Assembly: GCF_000308055.1 (NCBI RefSeq)
Contig: NZ_CAGY01000002.1
Location: forward strand, 124,001-188,000
Reading direction: 5' to 3'
Length of the DNA: 64,000 bases
From: Actinomyces sp. ph3
GTDB taxonomy: Bacteria; Actinomycetota; Actinomycetes; Actinomycetales; Actinomycetaceae
The stretch's first letter is position 1; every line of letters starts with the position of its first letter. The position numbers and the translations under genes were made by a program. The notes below the pieces were generated by a model, which saw nothing but the letters and a program-made list of their open reading frames with translations, was not told the origin of the DNA and ran no database searches. This document shows, in pieces, positions 53,676 through 62,461 of this stretch.

Positions 53676-53819
53676 GGCAAAATGAGCAAGCTTCCATTTA
53701 GCTTCCAGCTTTCGCCCAGAATGAGCTAAGAAGCGGCCAAAACGAAGCCATGCACGGACATGCAGCGGGTCACTACACTCCCCGCATCACCTCGATGTGG
53801 GGCAATAACTCCACGCAGA

Positions 53820-54581
53820 CTAGGCGTGGAACTCGATACGCCGACCGGCCTCGTACATACCCCCAAGGCGCTGGCCACCCAAAGCGGGCTGGAAGGAAGC
53901 AATATCCGTCGTCGAGAAGGTCGTCAGCGAATTCATGCCATATTCGGCAAGCAAGGTCGCAGCGGGAGCCGAAGGGCCAACAATAATCGTCTGCGCACGT
54001 CGGGAAAGCTCAAGGAGACGCGGCATCGTCTTATTCACAAAGGCAGAGCCCGTAATGAAGACGTAGTCACAGGTGGGAAGAACATACTCTGCGGCGGTGT
54101 CTGGCAAATCTCCATCCAATACGTTGCGCTCAAAGATGAAGAGCTCAGATGCGGCAGAAAGGGCCGCAGCAGCGAAAGGGAAATGCCCAATAACAGCAAC
54201 GCGCTTGCCGGCAACCTCAGTCGACCAGGGGTCAAAAAGGTTCTGCCAGTTATTCACCTGGCAAGGAACAAAACCTGCAGCTTCGGCCCGCGAGGGAAGC
54301 GCATACCAAGAATTCACAGCAGCCATCCCCAGTGCGGCCTCGGCGAAATTCCAACTCTTCGCATAGGCGGCAACCTCGCGCAGACTCATGCCAGAGGGGT
54401 CGGCGGGAAGACGGCGAGCAATCGACTCAACGGGCATGTGGAAGGCCATTCCCGCGCCGGCCTCGGAATTCTCAATGAAAGCCCACTTACCAAAACGTCC
54501 GCTAGCCGTGACTTGCACGGCTGGGTCGATCTGGTCAATCAGCCGATCATAGATCTCCCACGGATTCCACAGGTCCAGCAT
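53820..54581 (-). CDS. DUF4213/DUF364 protein (putative heavy-metal chelation family)
   Basis: The 253-residue protein has an N-terminal DUF4213-like region (ending WNFAEAALGMAAVNSWYA) and a C-terminal DUF364 Rossmann-like region (VAVIGHFPF, VFITGSAFVNKTMPRLL, IIVGPSAPAATLLAEYGM). The family is annotated as putative heavy-metal chelators, often beside transporters or molybdenum genes; a role here is unknown. TGGAG is 5 bases before the ATG. It starts 11 bases after the rhomboid stop on the same strand. Confidence 0.82.
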   Translation of the reverse strand: MLDLWNPWEIYDRLIDQIDPAVQVTASGRFGKWAFIENSEAGAGMAFHMPVESIARRLPADPSGMSLREVAAYAKSWNFAEAALGMAAVNSWYALPSRAEAAGFVPCQVNNWQNLFDPWSTEVAGKRVAVIGHFPFAAAALSAASELFIFERNVLDGDLPDTAAEYVLPTCDYVFITGSAFVNKTMPRLLELSRRAQTIIVGPSAPAATLLAEYGMNSLTTFSTTDIASFQPALGGQRLGGMYEAGRRIEFHA

Positions 54582-54592
54582 CGAAACTCCAC

Positions 54593-55495
54593 TCAGATAT
54601 TGAGAAGCACCATGTAGGTGACAACAAGGATGACAAGCTCCGCAAGGAACATCCCCGCGATACCAAGATACAAACGGCGGCGTTGTTTCTTCGCTGTCAT
54701 CCCGGAACGCGGCTTACCCAAGGCAAGCATCCCCCAGGTTGCGAGCATCCCGAAAAGCAAACCACCAAGATGAGCCTGCCACGACACTCCTGAAACGATG
54801 AAGCCATACAGGAGGTTGACCGCAAGAAGGCCGACGACGGCGCGCACATCAATCCCAGCGGCACGCTGCAGAACGAAAACAGAGCCAAAAAGGCCGAAAA
54901 TTGCGCCCGAGGCACCGACGGTCACCGTCAAGGCAGATGAGGGGTCAATCAGCACCCATCCCAAAACGCCGAGGGTTCCACCCAGAGCACTCAAAAGATA
55001 GAGACAGAAGTAGGGACCGCGTCCCAGCGCCGGCTCCAATGCCCGTCCAACTGCATAGAGCGAAACCATATTGAAGGCAATGTGCATGAGGTTCACATGC
55101 AAGAACGCCGTCGTCAGGATTCGCCACGGCTGATACAGGCCATGAATCGGTGTGAATCCCAGGTATTGGGTGATTACGCCCTTGGTGAGAATGTCGCCTA
55201 CCCACAGAGCCACACACACGCCAATGATTGCGTAGGTGACGACAGGGGTTTGTGCACTGACCCGGACGCTCCCCCATTGACGAGGCCGGGCGGCGCGGGC
55301 GCTTCCGAAAAGGTTGCCTCGGCCTCGGCCCGCGCAGTCCACACAGATCGAACGGACTTCCGTAGGGACGACACACTGGGTGCACATGGGCCGATTGCAG
55401 CGCTTGCAGTAATCGACGCTGCGCACGCCGGGGTGGCGCGGGCACTCGGGTGCAGCGTAGGGATCAGAACGCTGACCGTACAGAGGCTGAGACAT
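54593..55495 (-). CDS. Rhomboid-family intramembrane serine protease with N-terminal zinc ribbon
   Basis: Residues 18-55 hold paired Cys/His motifs (CPRH, CKRC, CTQC, CVDC) like a B-box zinc finger. The C-terminal part has six membrane helices with VNLMHIAFNM, GASGAIFGLFG (catalytic Ser in GASG) and a late His (WQAHLGGLLFG). It likely cleaves membrane-protein helices. I chose the ATG at 55495 (GGAAGG 5 bases upstream) over a more distant one at 55519. The 300-residue length is typical. Confidence 0.9.
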   Translation of the reverse strand: MSQPLYGQRSDPYAAPECPRHPGVRSVDYCKRCNRPMCTQCVVPTEVRSICVDCAGRGRGNLFGSARAARPRQWGSVRVSAQTPVVTYAIIGVCVALWVGDILTKGVITQYLGFTPIHGLYQPWRILTTAFLHVNLMHIAFNMVSLYAVGRALEPALGRGPYFCLYLLSALGGTLGVLGWVLIDPSSALTVTVGASGAIFGLFGSVFVLQRAAGIDVRAVVGLLAVNLLYGFIVSGVSWQAHLGGLLFGMLATWGMLALGKPRSGMTAKKQRRRLYLGIAGMFLAELVILVVTYMVLLNI

Positions 55496-55515
55496 ATAAA
55501 CCTTCCAGTTTGTGG

Positions 55516-56037
55516 TCACTCAGTGATGTCGATCGATTCGATGACGACATCTTCGACGGGACGATCGTTACGACCGGTGCGAGTCGTGGCGATCGCATCG
55601 ACAACTCGCTTGGAGTCTTCGTCGATGACTTCACCGAAAATGGTGTGGTTTCCGTTGAGCCACGGGGTGGGCGCAACGGTGATAAAGAACTGAGAGCCGT
55701 TGGTTCCCTTGCCCATACGCTTACCTGCGTTTGCCATGGCAAGCAGGTAGGGCTTGGAGAAGGTCAGATCCGGGTGAATCTCATCGTTGAACTGGTATCC
55801 GGGACCGCCGGTTCCGGTACCGAGGGGGTCACCGCCCTGAATCATGAAGCCGTCAATGACGCGGTGGAAAATCGTGCCGTTGAAAAGGGGGCGCGAGGTG
55901 GGCTGACCGTTAGTGGGGTCAATCCATTCGCGTTCACCCTGTGCAAGTGAGGTGAAGTTTTTGACGGTGTTGGGGGCTTGCTCGGGGAAAAGCTCGAGTC
56001 GAATATCGCCCTTATTGGTGTGAATTGTTGCTTCCAT
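55516..56037 (-). CDS. ppiA: Cyclophilin-type peptidyl-prolyl isomerase
   Basis: The 173-residue protein is a bacterial cyclophilin: FHRVIDGFMIQGGDP, TNGSQFFITVAPTPWL and NGNHTIFGEV. It speeds proline isomerisation in the cytoplasm. Its closeness to the pknB-crgA cluster matches the crgA-ppiA neighbourhood near the origin in Mycobacterium. The ATG follows AACCAT and GGAGGT directly, so the start may be leaderless. Confidence 0.93.
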   Translation of the reverse strand: MEATIHTNKGDIRLELFPEQAPNTVKNFTSLAQGEREWIDPTNGQPTSRPLFNGTIFHRVIDGFMIQGGDPLGTGTGGPGYQFNDEIHPDLTFSKPYLLAMANAGKRMGKGTNGSQFFITVAPTPWLNGNHTIFGEVIDEDSKRVVDAIATTRTGRNDRPVEDVVIESIDITE

Positions 56038-56049
56038 ACCTCCATGGTT
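56038..56049 (-). promoter_or_regulatory. Possible leaderless ppiA promoter
   Basis: On the minus strand AACCAT is followed by GGAGGT and directly by the ATG. The -10 is weak. Confidence 0.3.
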
Positions 56050-56188
56050 CCAGATTCAGGTGAAATCGGCACGCTATTTTGCTCGATATTCACTTGATGA
56101 AGCTGCATCTAATGGTCAAAGAGTGCACAATAGAAGGGTCCATGCGTTCGCTTAACGGACGCGAATTTTTTACAGATTCGGAGACATC

Positions 56189-56788
56189 ATGGCAAGGACC
56201 CCGAACATCGACACCGAAAAGCTCAAGGCACAGGGCCTGCAGCTCCGCGACGCAGCGGCTGTGCACGCGGGACGTCTCGCCGTGCGAGCCGCCGATCTGG
56301 CAGAGCAGGGACTGGACTGGGCAGCTCCTCGCGCACAGGCTGCGCTCTCAAGCGCAATTGAGCGCGCGACTCCCCTTGTTGAGTCCGCAAGCGAACGTGC
56401 ACAGTCTGTTGCCGACCGCGCTCAGCCCTTCCTTTCCGACATTCACGGCCACGTCGTGGACGACTACCTGCCTCGCCTGAACAAGGCAGTGTCCGAGTCC
56501 GCCACTGCTCTTGCTGCCGAGGGCGACCTGAGCTCGCGCGCACGCGCCGCTCGTTCCGCATCCGCAAAGGCCCTGACGACTCCGGCTCGTAAGAAGAAGT
56601 GCTGCAAGAAGGGCCGCCTGCTTCGCGCCCTCTGCTTCACCGCATTGACCGCTGCAGCTGCTGGTGCAGGCTACGTCCTGTGGAAGCGCAGCCAGCCGAT
56701 CGAAGATCCGTGGGCCGAGGATTACTGGGCAGACCTCGAGGTCGAAGACTACAGCGCTGACCAGAACCAGGAAGCTTCTGCCGAGTAA
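56189..56788 (+). CDS. Hypothetical Ala-rich protein with one membrane segment
   Basis: The 199-residue protein has a long amphipathic helix-rich N-terminal region (repeated AxxARAxAxS heptad-like pattern), a basic KKKCCKKGRLL stretch, one hydrophobic helix (about 150-165, ALTAAAAGAGYVLW) and an acidic tail. It resembles small actinobacterial envelope proteins of unknown function. CGGAGA lies 5 bases before the ATG. A perfect hairpin terminator follows. Confidence 0.7.
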   Translation: MARTPNIDTEKLKAQGLQLRDAAAVHAGRLAVRAADLAEQGLDWAAPRAQAALSSAIERATPLVESASERAQSVADRAQPFLSDIHGHVVDDYLPRLNKAVSESATALAAEGDLSSRARAARSASAKALTTPARKKKCCKKGRLLRALCFTALTAAAAGAGYVLWKRSQPIEDPWAEDYWADLEVEDYSADQNQEASAE

Positions 56789-56817
56789 GACAGAGCGCCT
56801 CTGAGAAGGCTTAACGT

Positions 56818-56854
56818 TTTGGGGGTCGCGACGCAATGCGTCGCGACCCCCAAA
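56818..56854. terminator. Bidirectional terminator
   Basis: A perfect 17-bp stem TTTGGGGGTCGCGACGC with an AAT loop sits between two convergent genes. Confidence 0.85.
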
Positions 56855-56904
56855 CATTTCTCTGTCCAGATCTTCGCAGGCGAAGATACTCAGCTGAAAA
56901 TGCG

Positions 56905-57285
56905 CTAACCGGCGATGAAGAAGAGCCCCACGAATCCAAGGATTCCCAACGCCAAGGAACTCACATTCAGAACGATCGCCCACACATTGAGCGTGCGCTG
57001 TGGCGCCGAGATCTGGACTGCGCGACTCGGAATCGATAAGACCACGCCGAGGATATTAATCGGGCCGATTAGGCCGACCCACATGATCAAGATCAGGATC
57101 CACACCCAGCCGGCACCTTCGGGATGTCCGCTCTTGATAGCGTTTTGGATGATCATGTAGGGGAACAAAAACGAACAAATGACAAGAATCCAGCCGATGA
57201 CGCCAAGGATCAGCGGGAAACGCTTAAGTTTCGCTTCACCTTGTCCATACGGCGTTCCAAGCTTTTGACCAGCCGGCTGCGGCAT
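56905..57285 (-). CDS. Small multi-helix membrane protein
   Basis: The 126-residue protein has a short polar start and three to four hydrophobic helices (FPLILGVIGWILVICSFLF, WVWILILIMWVGLIGPI, LNVWAIVLNVSSLALGILG). No domain is recognised. I chose the ATG at 57285 because GAGAAGG is five bases upstream; a GTG 6 bases earlier overlaps that site. The HAD phosphatase gene upstream is read from the opposite end of a 75-bp gap. Confidence 0.65.
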   Translation of the reverse strand: MPQPAGQKLGTPYGQGEAKLKRFPLILGVIGWILVICSFLFPYMIIQNAIKSGHPEGAGWVWILILIMWVGLIGPINILGVVLSIPSRAVQISAPQRTLNVWAIVLNVSSLALGILGFVGLFFIAG

Positions 57286-57360
57286 GCTCACCTTCTCCTC
57301 CTCGTGGATATTTATTCCGACGACTGAGACTAGCGAAGGCTCGAGGCCCTGTAAAGGTGA

Positions 57361-58296
57361 CTACTCAAGAAAAGAGCTGAGCACCCGCACAACCCCGGCC
57401 TCGTTATTCGAAGGCGCAACAAAGCGAGCTGCGGCAAGGATATCGGGGGACGCATTCGCCATCGCAAAGGAAAATTCAGCGCGCGACATCATGCCAAGGT
57501 CGTTTCCCGCATCTCCAAATACTGCGGTTTGTGCAGGTGAGACCTCAAGATACTTCTGCAGCTCGCTGATAGCTTGGCCCTTATCGACTCCACGCATCTG
57601 CAAATCAGCCCAGTTATCGCCAGAAAGCGCGAATTGATGACTTTCCTTGAAGCTTCCCAAAGTTCGTTCAGCCAAGGGCTTCACATCTCCTGCACTGCGC
57701 AGAGCAAGCTTGATGATTGCGTCATCCAATTCACCGCGTTCAATCTCATCAAGTACCTCAATCAGGTCTTCAACAACCTGAGTCCGCGCGTAATACGGCA
57801 AGATTGCATGCAAGAAAGACTCATCGCTGCGCTCGATATACGCTGACTTCTTCCCGCAGACGACAAGGCCACCGTCCCACTGTGCAGCTTCTACGTCCTG
57901 AGCTTTCCCGTCTTGAACATCGGTACGCGCAGCAAAGAAACCGCCCTGACGCACGTGATGACGGACTAACTCAACACAGCGGCGCACAGTCCCTAGGTCA
58001 AGGGGGCTTGAGGATATCTCTTCCCCATCACGCATAACAATCGCGCCATTTTCACCGATAAAAGTCATCCCCACGCGCCCCGGGAACATATTGATCAGAG
58101 TCCAAATTTGCCGACCTGACGCGGGCGCAAAAGTCACGCCACGCGCCTCCATAGAATCGAGGAGCTGCTCCAATCCCACGGGGAAGTTTTTCTGATCATC
58201 CAACAAAGTCCCATCCATATCGACCGCTGCCAGACGGATATCAGCATCCGCATATGTGGCGGGATTACTTGCCTGCGGCATTGACGCTTCGCGCAT
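57361..58296 (-). CDS. Cof-type HAD-superfamily phosphatase
   Basis: The 311-residue protein has HAD motif I VDMDGTLLDD, the IIB-type cap, and motif IV GDAGNDLGMM. Such enzymes hydrolyse sugar phosphates or other phosphorylated metabolites. I chose the ATG at 58296 because GAGGAAG is eight bases upstream; the frame extends to 58377 without a ribosome binding site. It is divergent from the AHCY-like gene. Confidence 0.88.
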   Translation of the reverse strand: MREASMPQASNPATYADADIRLAAVDMDGTLLDDQKNFPVGLEQLLDSMEARGVTFAPASGRQIWTLINMFPGRVGMTFIGENGAIVMRDGEEISSSPLDLGTVRRCVELVRHHVRQGGFFAARTDVQDGKAQDVEAAQWDGGLVVCGKKSAYIERSDESFLHAILPYYARTQVVEDLIEVLDEIERGELDDAIIKLALRSAGDVKPLAERTLGSFKESHQFALSGDNWADLQMRGVDKGQAISELQKYLEVSPAQTAVFGDAGNDLGMMSRAEFSFAMANASPDILAAARFVAPSNNEAGVVRVLSSFLE

Positions 58297-58435
58297 GTGT
58301 AGTACTTCCTCACGACCGAAAATGACGTCCTCCAGGGCACCCATTGAACAGAAAAGGACCTGAGACCAGACTAACAACCACGCCTTTCGTGGACCTAATA
58401 CCGCCTACCCGTCAACCTTGTGAAGGCTCATCTGC

Positions 58436-58448
58436 TAGTTTGAACGGC
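58436..58448 (+). promoter_or_regulatory. -10 box of a probable leaderless promoter
   Basis: TAGTTT (58436-58441) is followed by GAACGGC and then the ATG at 58449, with no Shine-Dalgarno sequence. Confidence 0.45.
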
Positions 58449-59906
58449 ATGACCCATGCGCAAGTGCTTCTGCGGGCATACGCCCGCGCAACAAATATGT
58501 TGATCGCGGGACGACGTTTCGTCACTTCAGACCCTGAGCTCGCTTCTCTTCTTGAGGCCTTCGGCGCTCAGGTCACTCCCGAGCCCAGCGGGGAAGGTGC
58601 CACCGGCCTCGAGACAGTATTTGATCTCTCAGACCAAGCACGCCCCCACCCGGGTGCAATCACCGTCGTAGCGCCCTCCGGCACCTTCGAGGGCGTCTAC
58701 TCCCCCGACGGATCCCAAATTTCTGGGCCCGGGGACACCGAGCGCATTGCCTGGGCACGAATGCACATGCCCGTGACCGAGGCTGCGGTTCGCCGCATTG
58801 CCCACCTGCTCCCGAGCCGCCGCATCGGCCTCGCCCTAGTTTTGGAGCCCAAGACCGCTGCGCTTGCTTTGATGCTTTCCGAGGCCGGAGCCGAAGTTTC
58901 CGTTTTTGGGCACGCAAGTGAAACTCGCGATGACGTTGCCGACAAACTGCGCCGGGAGGGACTGAAGGTTTTCGCCGACTCCCAAGCAAGCCCCGAGCAG
59001 GAGGAAGTACTTGCCCGTGAGTTCCTTGCCGAAAACATCGAATATCTGTTGGACGACGGCTCTCATTTGATCCGCATGGCGCACGACCCCAAGCGCGCAC
59101 CGACAGCACTGTCAGCCATGATCGGTGCGGCCGAGGAAACAACGTCAGGCCTGCGCCCACTGCGTCATTTCCCCTTGAGCATCCCCGTGATTGCCAGCAA
59201 CGACGCGCGCTCAAAGACGCTCTTCGATAATGCCTACGGCACCGGCCAATCATGCTGGACAACTGTCCTTGACATCATTGACCCCGATGGCGTTGGCGCC
59301 CCAATTCCTGGGATGAAGGTCGGAATCATTGGCTATGGAGATGTCGGAAAGGGCTGCGCGCGCTTTGCTCGTGCCCTGGGGGCACGTGTCAGTGTCGTTG
59401 AGCTGGACCCCGTCCGCGCGCTCCAAGCACGCATGGATGGTTTCACCGTCGCTTCCCTCGGCGAGCTTGCCTCCACGGCGGGGCTTTTGATGTCCGCTAC
59501 GGGAGAGCCCTCGACCATTCCCCTCAGTGCGCTTGAAGCTCTTCCCGAAGACGCGATCGTCACTGTCGCGGGCGGCGTGGTCGGTGAAGTTGAGGTCGAG
59601 CAGGCGCTGGCCGCGGGGTGGACCCTGAGCGAGGCGGGCGACCCCCATGTGCAAAGACTGGCCGATCCGAAGGGTAAGTCCCTGCGTCTTCTGGAAAAGG
59701 GTGAAGGCATCAACTACACAGCCGGCGAAGGAAACCCCATCGAGATCATGGACATGAGTTTCGGGGTTCAGGTTGCCGCCCTCACCGAGCTACTGACTCA
59801 CGGAGACGAACTCGCACCCGGTCTCCATAACCTTCCCGTCCACGCTGATGATGCGGTATCTCGGGCTGCGCTTGATGCACTTCGTGGGACAGGCAATGCA
59901 CAATAG
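58449..59906 (+). CDS. Adenosylhomocysteinase-like protein with altered active site
   Basis: The 485-residue protein has the AHCY fold: EETTSGL, NDARSKTLFDNAYGTGQS (Lys256, Asp260) and the NAD loop GIIGYGDVGKGCA (292-304), ending EGNPIEIMDMSFGVQ. Against human AHCY, His55, Thr57 and Glu59 align with Val131, Glu133 and Lys135; His301 with Val377; His353 (GHP) with Asn429. The ~100 N-terminal residues are extra. It may use another substrate, such as deaminated SAH, or be regulatory. It is leaderless and lies four bases before the deaminase gene. The alignment is by eye. Confidence 0.8.
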   Translation: MTHAQVLLRAYARATNMLIAGRRFVTSDPELASLLEAFGAQVTPEPSGEGATGLETVFDLSDQARPHPGAITVVAPSGTFEGVYSPDGSQISGPGDTERIAWARMHMPVTEAAVRRIAHLLPSRRIGLALVLEPKTAALALMLSEAGAEVSVFGHASETRDDVADKLRREGLKVFADSQASPEQEEVLAREFLAENIEYLLDDGSHLIRMAHDPKRAPTALSAMIGAAEETTSGLRPLRHFPLSIPVIASNDARSKTLFDNAYGTGQSCWTTVLDIIDPDGVGAPIPGMKVGIIGYGDVGKGCARFARALGARVSVVELDPVRALQARMDGFTVASLGELASTAGLLMSATGEPSTIPLSALEALPEDAIVTVAGGVVGEVEVEQALAAGWTLSEAGDPHVQRLADPKGKSLRLLEKGEGINYTAGEGNPIEIMDMSFGVQVAALTELLTHGDELAPGLHNLPVHADDAVSRAALDALRGTGNAQ

Positions 59907-59910
59907 TTCT
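59899..59910 (+). promoter_or_regulatory. Possible internal leaderless promoter of the deaminase gene
   Basis: CACAAT (59899-59904), overlapping the end of the upstream gene, is followed by AGTTCT and directly by the ATG at 59911. Confidence 0.35.
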
Positions 59911-61287
59911 ATGACTTCGACGCTTTCCCAGGATGACGCAGAGATCCTCAGCCCACGCCCGCATTCCGACGTCGTCGAGGTCTACTCAGCTGGGCTCGTC
60001 ATTCCGATCACGGCCCCATCCGTCTTGGACGGTGCTATTGCGGTTTCCGGCGGGCGAATCGAGCACGTCGGTTCGCGCGATTGGGTGCTCCACGCACTGG
60101 AGCAAGCTGGACGTTCTTTCGTCGAGTACCACGTGGACGGGGTACTCATGCCGGGCCTCGTCAACGCACACACCCACCTGCAGTACACGGGAATGGCGGA
60201 AGTTGGGGCAAAGCGTTACACGGGTTTCCCTTCCTGGGCGCAGGCTTTCGACGCGGTTTACGACCATACCGAATTCGATTGGAAGGCCGAAGCCGAGCGG
60301 GGTGCTCGCCTTTCGATCCGTTACGGGACAACCAGCGCTGCCGACGTTGTCACCGACCCCGAGGCCGCGAGCGCACTCCACGACTTGGGCCTGCACGGCG
60401 TCGCCTACTGGGAAGTCATGGGGTGGTCGAACGAGGATTGGGCGGCTCGCGGTCCGGCAAGCGTCAACGCTTCCTTGGATGCGATGCCCACTCCCCCGCA
60501 AATCGGTATTTCCCCGCACGCCCCGTATTCCTTGGATGCGGAACCCCTTTTGGATCTTCCCGACCTCGCACGTCGGCGTAACCTCCGTCTGCACATCCAC
60601 TTGGGAGAGTCCCATTCCGAGGCCGAGTGGAAAGAAGGCCGGACCGCGCAGTTGGACGATTTGTGGCGCAGTGGAGCGTCGACCTCCTTCACAGAGATGC
60701 GTTCCTTGGGTGGGGGTTTCTCAGCAACACAATTCGTTGATCAACTGGGTGTCTTGGGGCCTGATTGTCATGTGGCACATGGCGTCTACATGACCGCGGA
60801 TGACCGACGTCGCCTACGTTCTCGCAATACTGCTGTTGCTTTGTGTCCGCGCTCGAATCGTGTCATCGGCTTGGATGCGCCTCCCGTTGCCGCCTACCTG
60901 AATGAGGGCAACTTGTTGGCCGTGGGCACGGACTCTCTGTCATCCTCACCCAGTTTGGATGTCATGGAGGACGTTGCGCTGCTTTATAGGATTGCGCGCG
61001 CTCAGGGATATTCGGAAAGCGATTTGGCTCGCCGTCTTCTGCATGCCGCAACCTTGGGCGGGGCCGTCGCATTGGGATTGTCGACGGGTTCTCAACGCGT
61101 GGGCCAGCTTCAGTCTGGCGCGGTCGCAGACATGGTGTTTTTCGATGTACCCGTAACGACAATCGTCGACACCATCGAAGAGCTCGTCCAAACCGGTGCT
61201 TCCCGCCAGATTGCGACGATTATTGACGGAAACTTTCGCTGGGTTGATCCGCGTTTCAGCGATATTTTTGAGGGAGAAGTGCAATGA
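59911..61287 (+). CDS. SAH/MTA deaminase-type amidohydrolase
   Basis: The 458-residue protein has the amidohydrolase metal motifs HTHL (His87, His89), HIHLGESHSE, HGVYM and GTDSLSSSPSLDV, and the SPHAPYSL segment found in 5'-methylthioadenosine/SAH deaminases such as Thermotoga Tm0936. It would convert SAH or a related adenosine to the inosine form. Its place four bases after the AHCY-like gene suggests a deaminate-then-hydrolyse route as described in methanogens. The ATG at 59911 has no ribosome binding site; an ATG at 59896 is the alternative. The stop overlaps the cupin gene. Confidence 0.85.
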   Translation: MTSTLSQDDAEILSPRPHSDVVEVYSAGLVIPITAPSVLDGAIAVSGGRIEHVGSRDWVLHALEQAGRSFVEYHVDGVLMPGLVNAHTHLQYTGMAEVGAKRYTGFPSWAQAFDAVYDHTEFDWKAEAERGARLSIRYGTTSAADVVTDPEAASALHDLGLHGVAYWEVMGWSNEDWAARGPASVNASLDAMPTPPQIGISPHAPYSLDAEPLLDLPDLARRRNLRLHIHLGESHSEAEWKEGRTAQLDDLWRSGASTSFTEMRSLGGGFSATQFVDQLGVLGPDCHVAHGVYMTADDRRRLRSRNTAVALCPRSNRVIGLDAPPVAAYLNEGNLLAVGTDSLSSSPSLDVMEDVALLYRIARAQGYSESDLARRLLHAATLGGAVALGLSTGSQRVGQLQSGAVADMVFFDVPVTTIVDTIEELVQTGASRQIATIIDGNFRWVDPRFSDIFEGEVQ

Positions 61288-61760
61288 CTACTCTCAGCCC
61301 ACTCGCTTCCACGCTTGTCAAGCAACTTGACCTTGCACCCCACCCCGAGGGCGGTCACTTCCGTCGAACCTGGACCGCACCCACGCATGTGGAAACCCCT
61401 CGCGGCCAGCGAGCCACGGCCTCGGCAATCCTCTTCGTGCTGGATCGCGACGAGGAGGCTGCTTGGCATCTGGTGCACTCCGATGAGCTGTGGATTTGGT
61501 CGGGCCCGGGCGCGCTTGAGATTCACCTCGGCGGAGATGACGATGCTCCAAGTTCCGAGCCGGAGATCGTCATCTTAGGCTCGCCGGCTGCTGAGGAAGA
61601 GGAACTCTCCCCTTCTGAGCCTTCGAACCCCGTGCAATTCCTTGTCCCCGCCGGTTCGTGGCAGCGTACCTTTGCTCGAGGCCAAGCGGCGCTGGCCACT
61701 TGCGTTGTCTCGCCCGAATTCTCTTTTGAGGATTGGAAATTGGCTTCGGCTGGTCAGTGA
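61284..61760 (+). CDS. Cupin-5 (DUF985) family protein
   Basis: The 158-residue protein has the DUF985 start LVKQLDLAPHPEGGHFRRTW, a cupin core with FVLDRDEEAAWHLVHSDELWIW and an acidic insert. DUF985 proteins are small jelly-roll cupins of unknown activity. The ATG overlaps the deaminase stop (ATGA), so it belongs to the AHCY-like/deaminase operon and may act on the same metabolites (inference). Confidence 0.87.
   Translation: MTTLSPLASTLVKQLDLAPHPEGGHFRRTWTAPTHVETPRGQRATASAILFVLDRDEEAAWHLVHSDELWIWSGPGALEIHLGGDDDAPSSEPEIVILGSPAAEEEELSPSEPSNPVQFLVPAGSWQRTFARGQAALATCVVSPEFSFEDWKLASAGQ
61414..61425 (+). repeat. Copy of the recurrent 12-mer CCACGGCCTCGG
   Basis: An exact copy inside the cupin gene, followed by CAATC; it shares 17 bases with the copies at 4.2 and 30.9 kb. 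Confidence 0.6.
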
Positions 61761-61936
61761 AAGACTTCGTGTTTCAGAAGGATTCACAGTAGACGTGTCC
61801 TTTTAGGCGCAAATATACGTGATCTATCACTCAAGTATCCTTTAAACATTAAATATATCGACAAGAACACCTCCATGCCCTAGGCTGAAAGGACGTTCCG
61901 GTTAGAGCTGGAAACCCCACTATTGAAGGAGTCATC

Positions 61937-62236
61937 GTGGATCTGGAAAACCTGAAGAAGCAGGCCGAAGAAGGCTTTGAAGCTGCAAAGGATAAGGTCG
62001 GAGACGTCGTCGAGGCAGTTAAGGACAAGGTCGGAGACGTCGTCGAGGCAGTTAAGGACAAGGCCGAAGACGCGAAGGACAAGGCTGAAGACGCCGTCGA
62101 CGCAGCTAAGGACAAGGCCGAAGACGCGAAGGACAAGGCTGAAGACGCCGTCGACGCAGCTAAGGACAAGGCCGAAGACGCGAAGGACAAGGCTGAAGAC
62201 GCCGTCGAGGCAGCTAAGGACGAGCTTGGTAAGTGA
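61937..62236 (+). CDS. Small LEA-like protein made of tandem Lys/Glu/Ala repeats
   Basis: The 99-residue protein is almost all amphipathic repeats: two 11-residue VKDKVGDVVEA units then three 18-residue AKDKAEDAKDKAEDAVDA units. It resembles actinobacterial proteins annotated as antitoxin-like (MT0933 group) or LEA/stress proteins and should be a long soluble helix. AAGGAG is six bases before the GTG start. It is followed by a terminator and precedes an amino-acid importer. Confidence 0.75.
   Translation: MDLENLKKQAEEGFEAAKDKVGDVVEAVKDKVGDVVEAVKDKAEDAKDKAEDAVDAAKDKAEDAKDKAEDAVDAAKDKAEDAKDKAEDAVEAAKDELGK
61985..62212 (+). repeat. Tandem DNA repeats within the LEA-like gene
   Basis: Two 33-bp copies (61985-62050) are followed by three 54-bp copies (62051, 62105 and 62159) that differ only at a few bases, suggesting recent expansion. 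Confidence 0.85.
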
Positions 62237-62257
62237 CCATTAGCGTCAAATAAATCA

Positions 62258-62290
62258 GAGGGCAGATCCAATTGGATCTGCCCTCGGTTA
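62258..62290 (+). terminator. Terminator after the LEA-like gene
   Basis: A perfect 12-bp stem GAGGGCAGATCC with an AATT loop is followed by GGTTATT. Confidence 0.75.
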
Positions 62291-62461
62291 TTAGATCAAT
62301 CATAGCGAGGATTCACGCAGGCCATATCTCACATCTCAAGTTTGAGACTATCTCTTTCCATTACCGCGTAGTTGCCCTTAGCCTTAGAGCGTGGGTGCTT
62401 TACCCATGGGTTGACAAGCACTCAAAATTGTTCTGTCCCAATATCTTCATAGGGAGCACAC

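Larger units (their letters stand above)
53244..53819. other. 576-bp gene-free gap holding a DnaA-box cluster
   Basis: After the crgA terminator this AT-rich stretch encodes nothing credible. It holds two perfect DnaA boxes and five weaker ones (listed separately) with a T/A-rich middle (about 53480-53640). Confidence 0.7.

Noticed and set aside
53760-54617. 285-residue open frame on the plus strand starting near the DnaA-box gap
   Set aside because: It overlaps the DUF4213/DUF364 gene on the other strand, which has clear family motifs and a good ribosome binding site.
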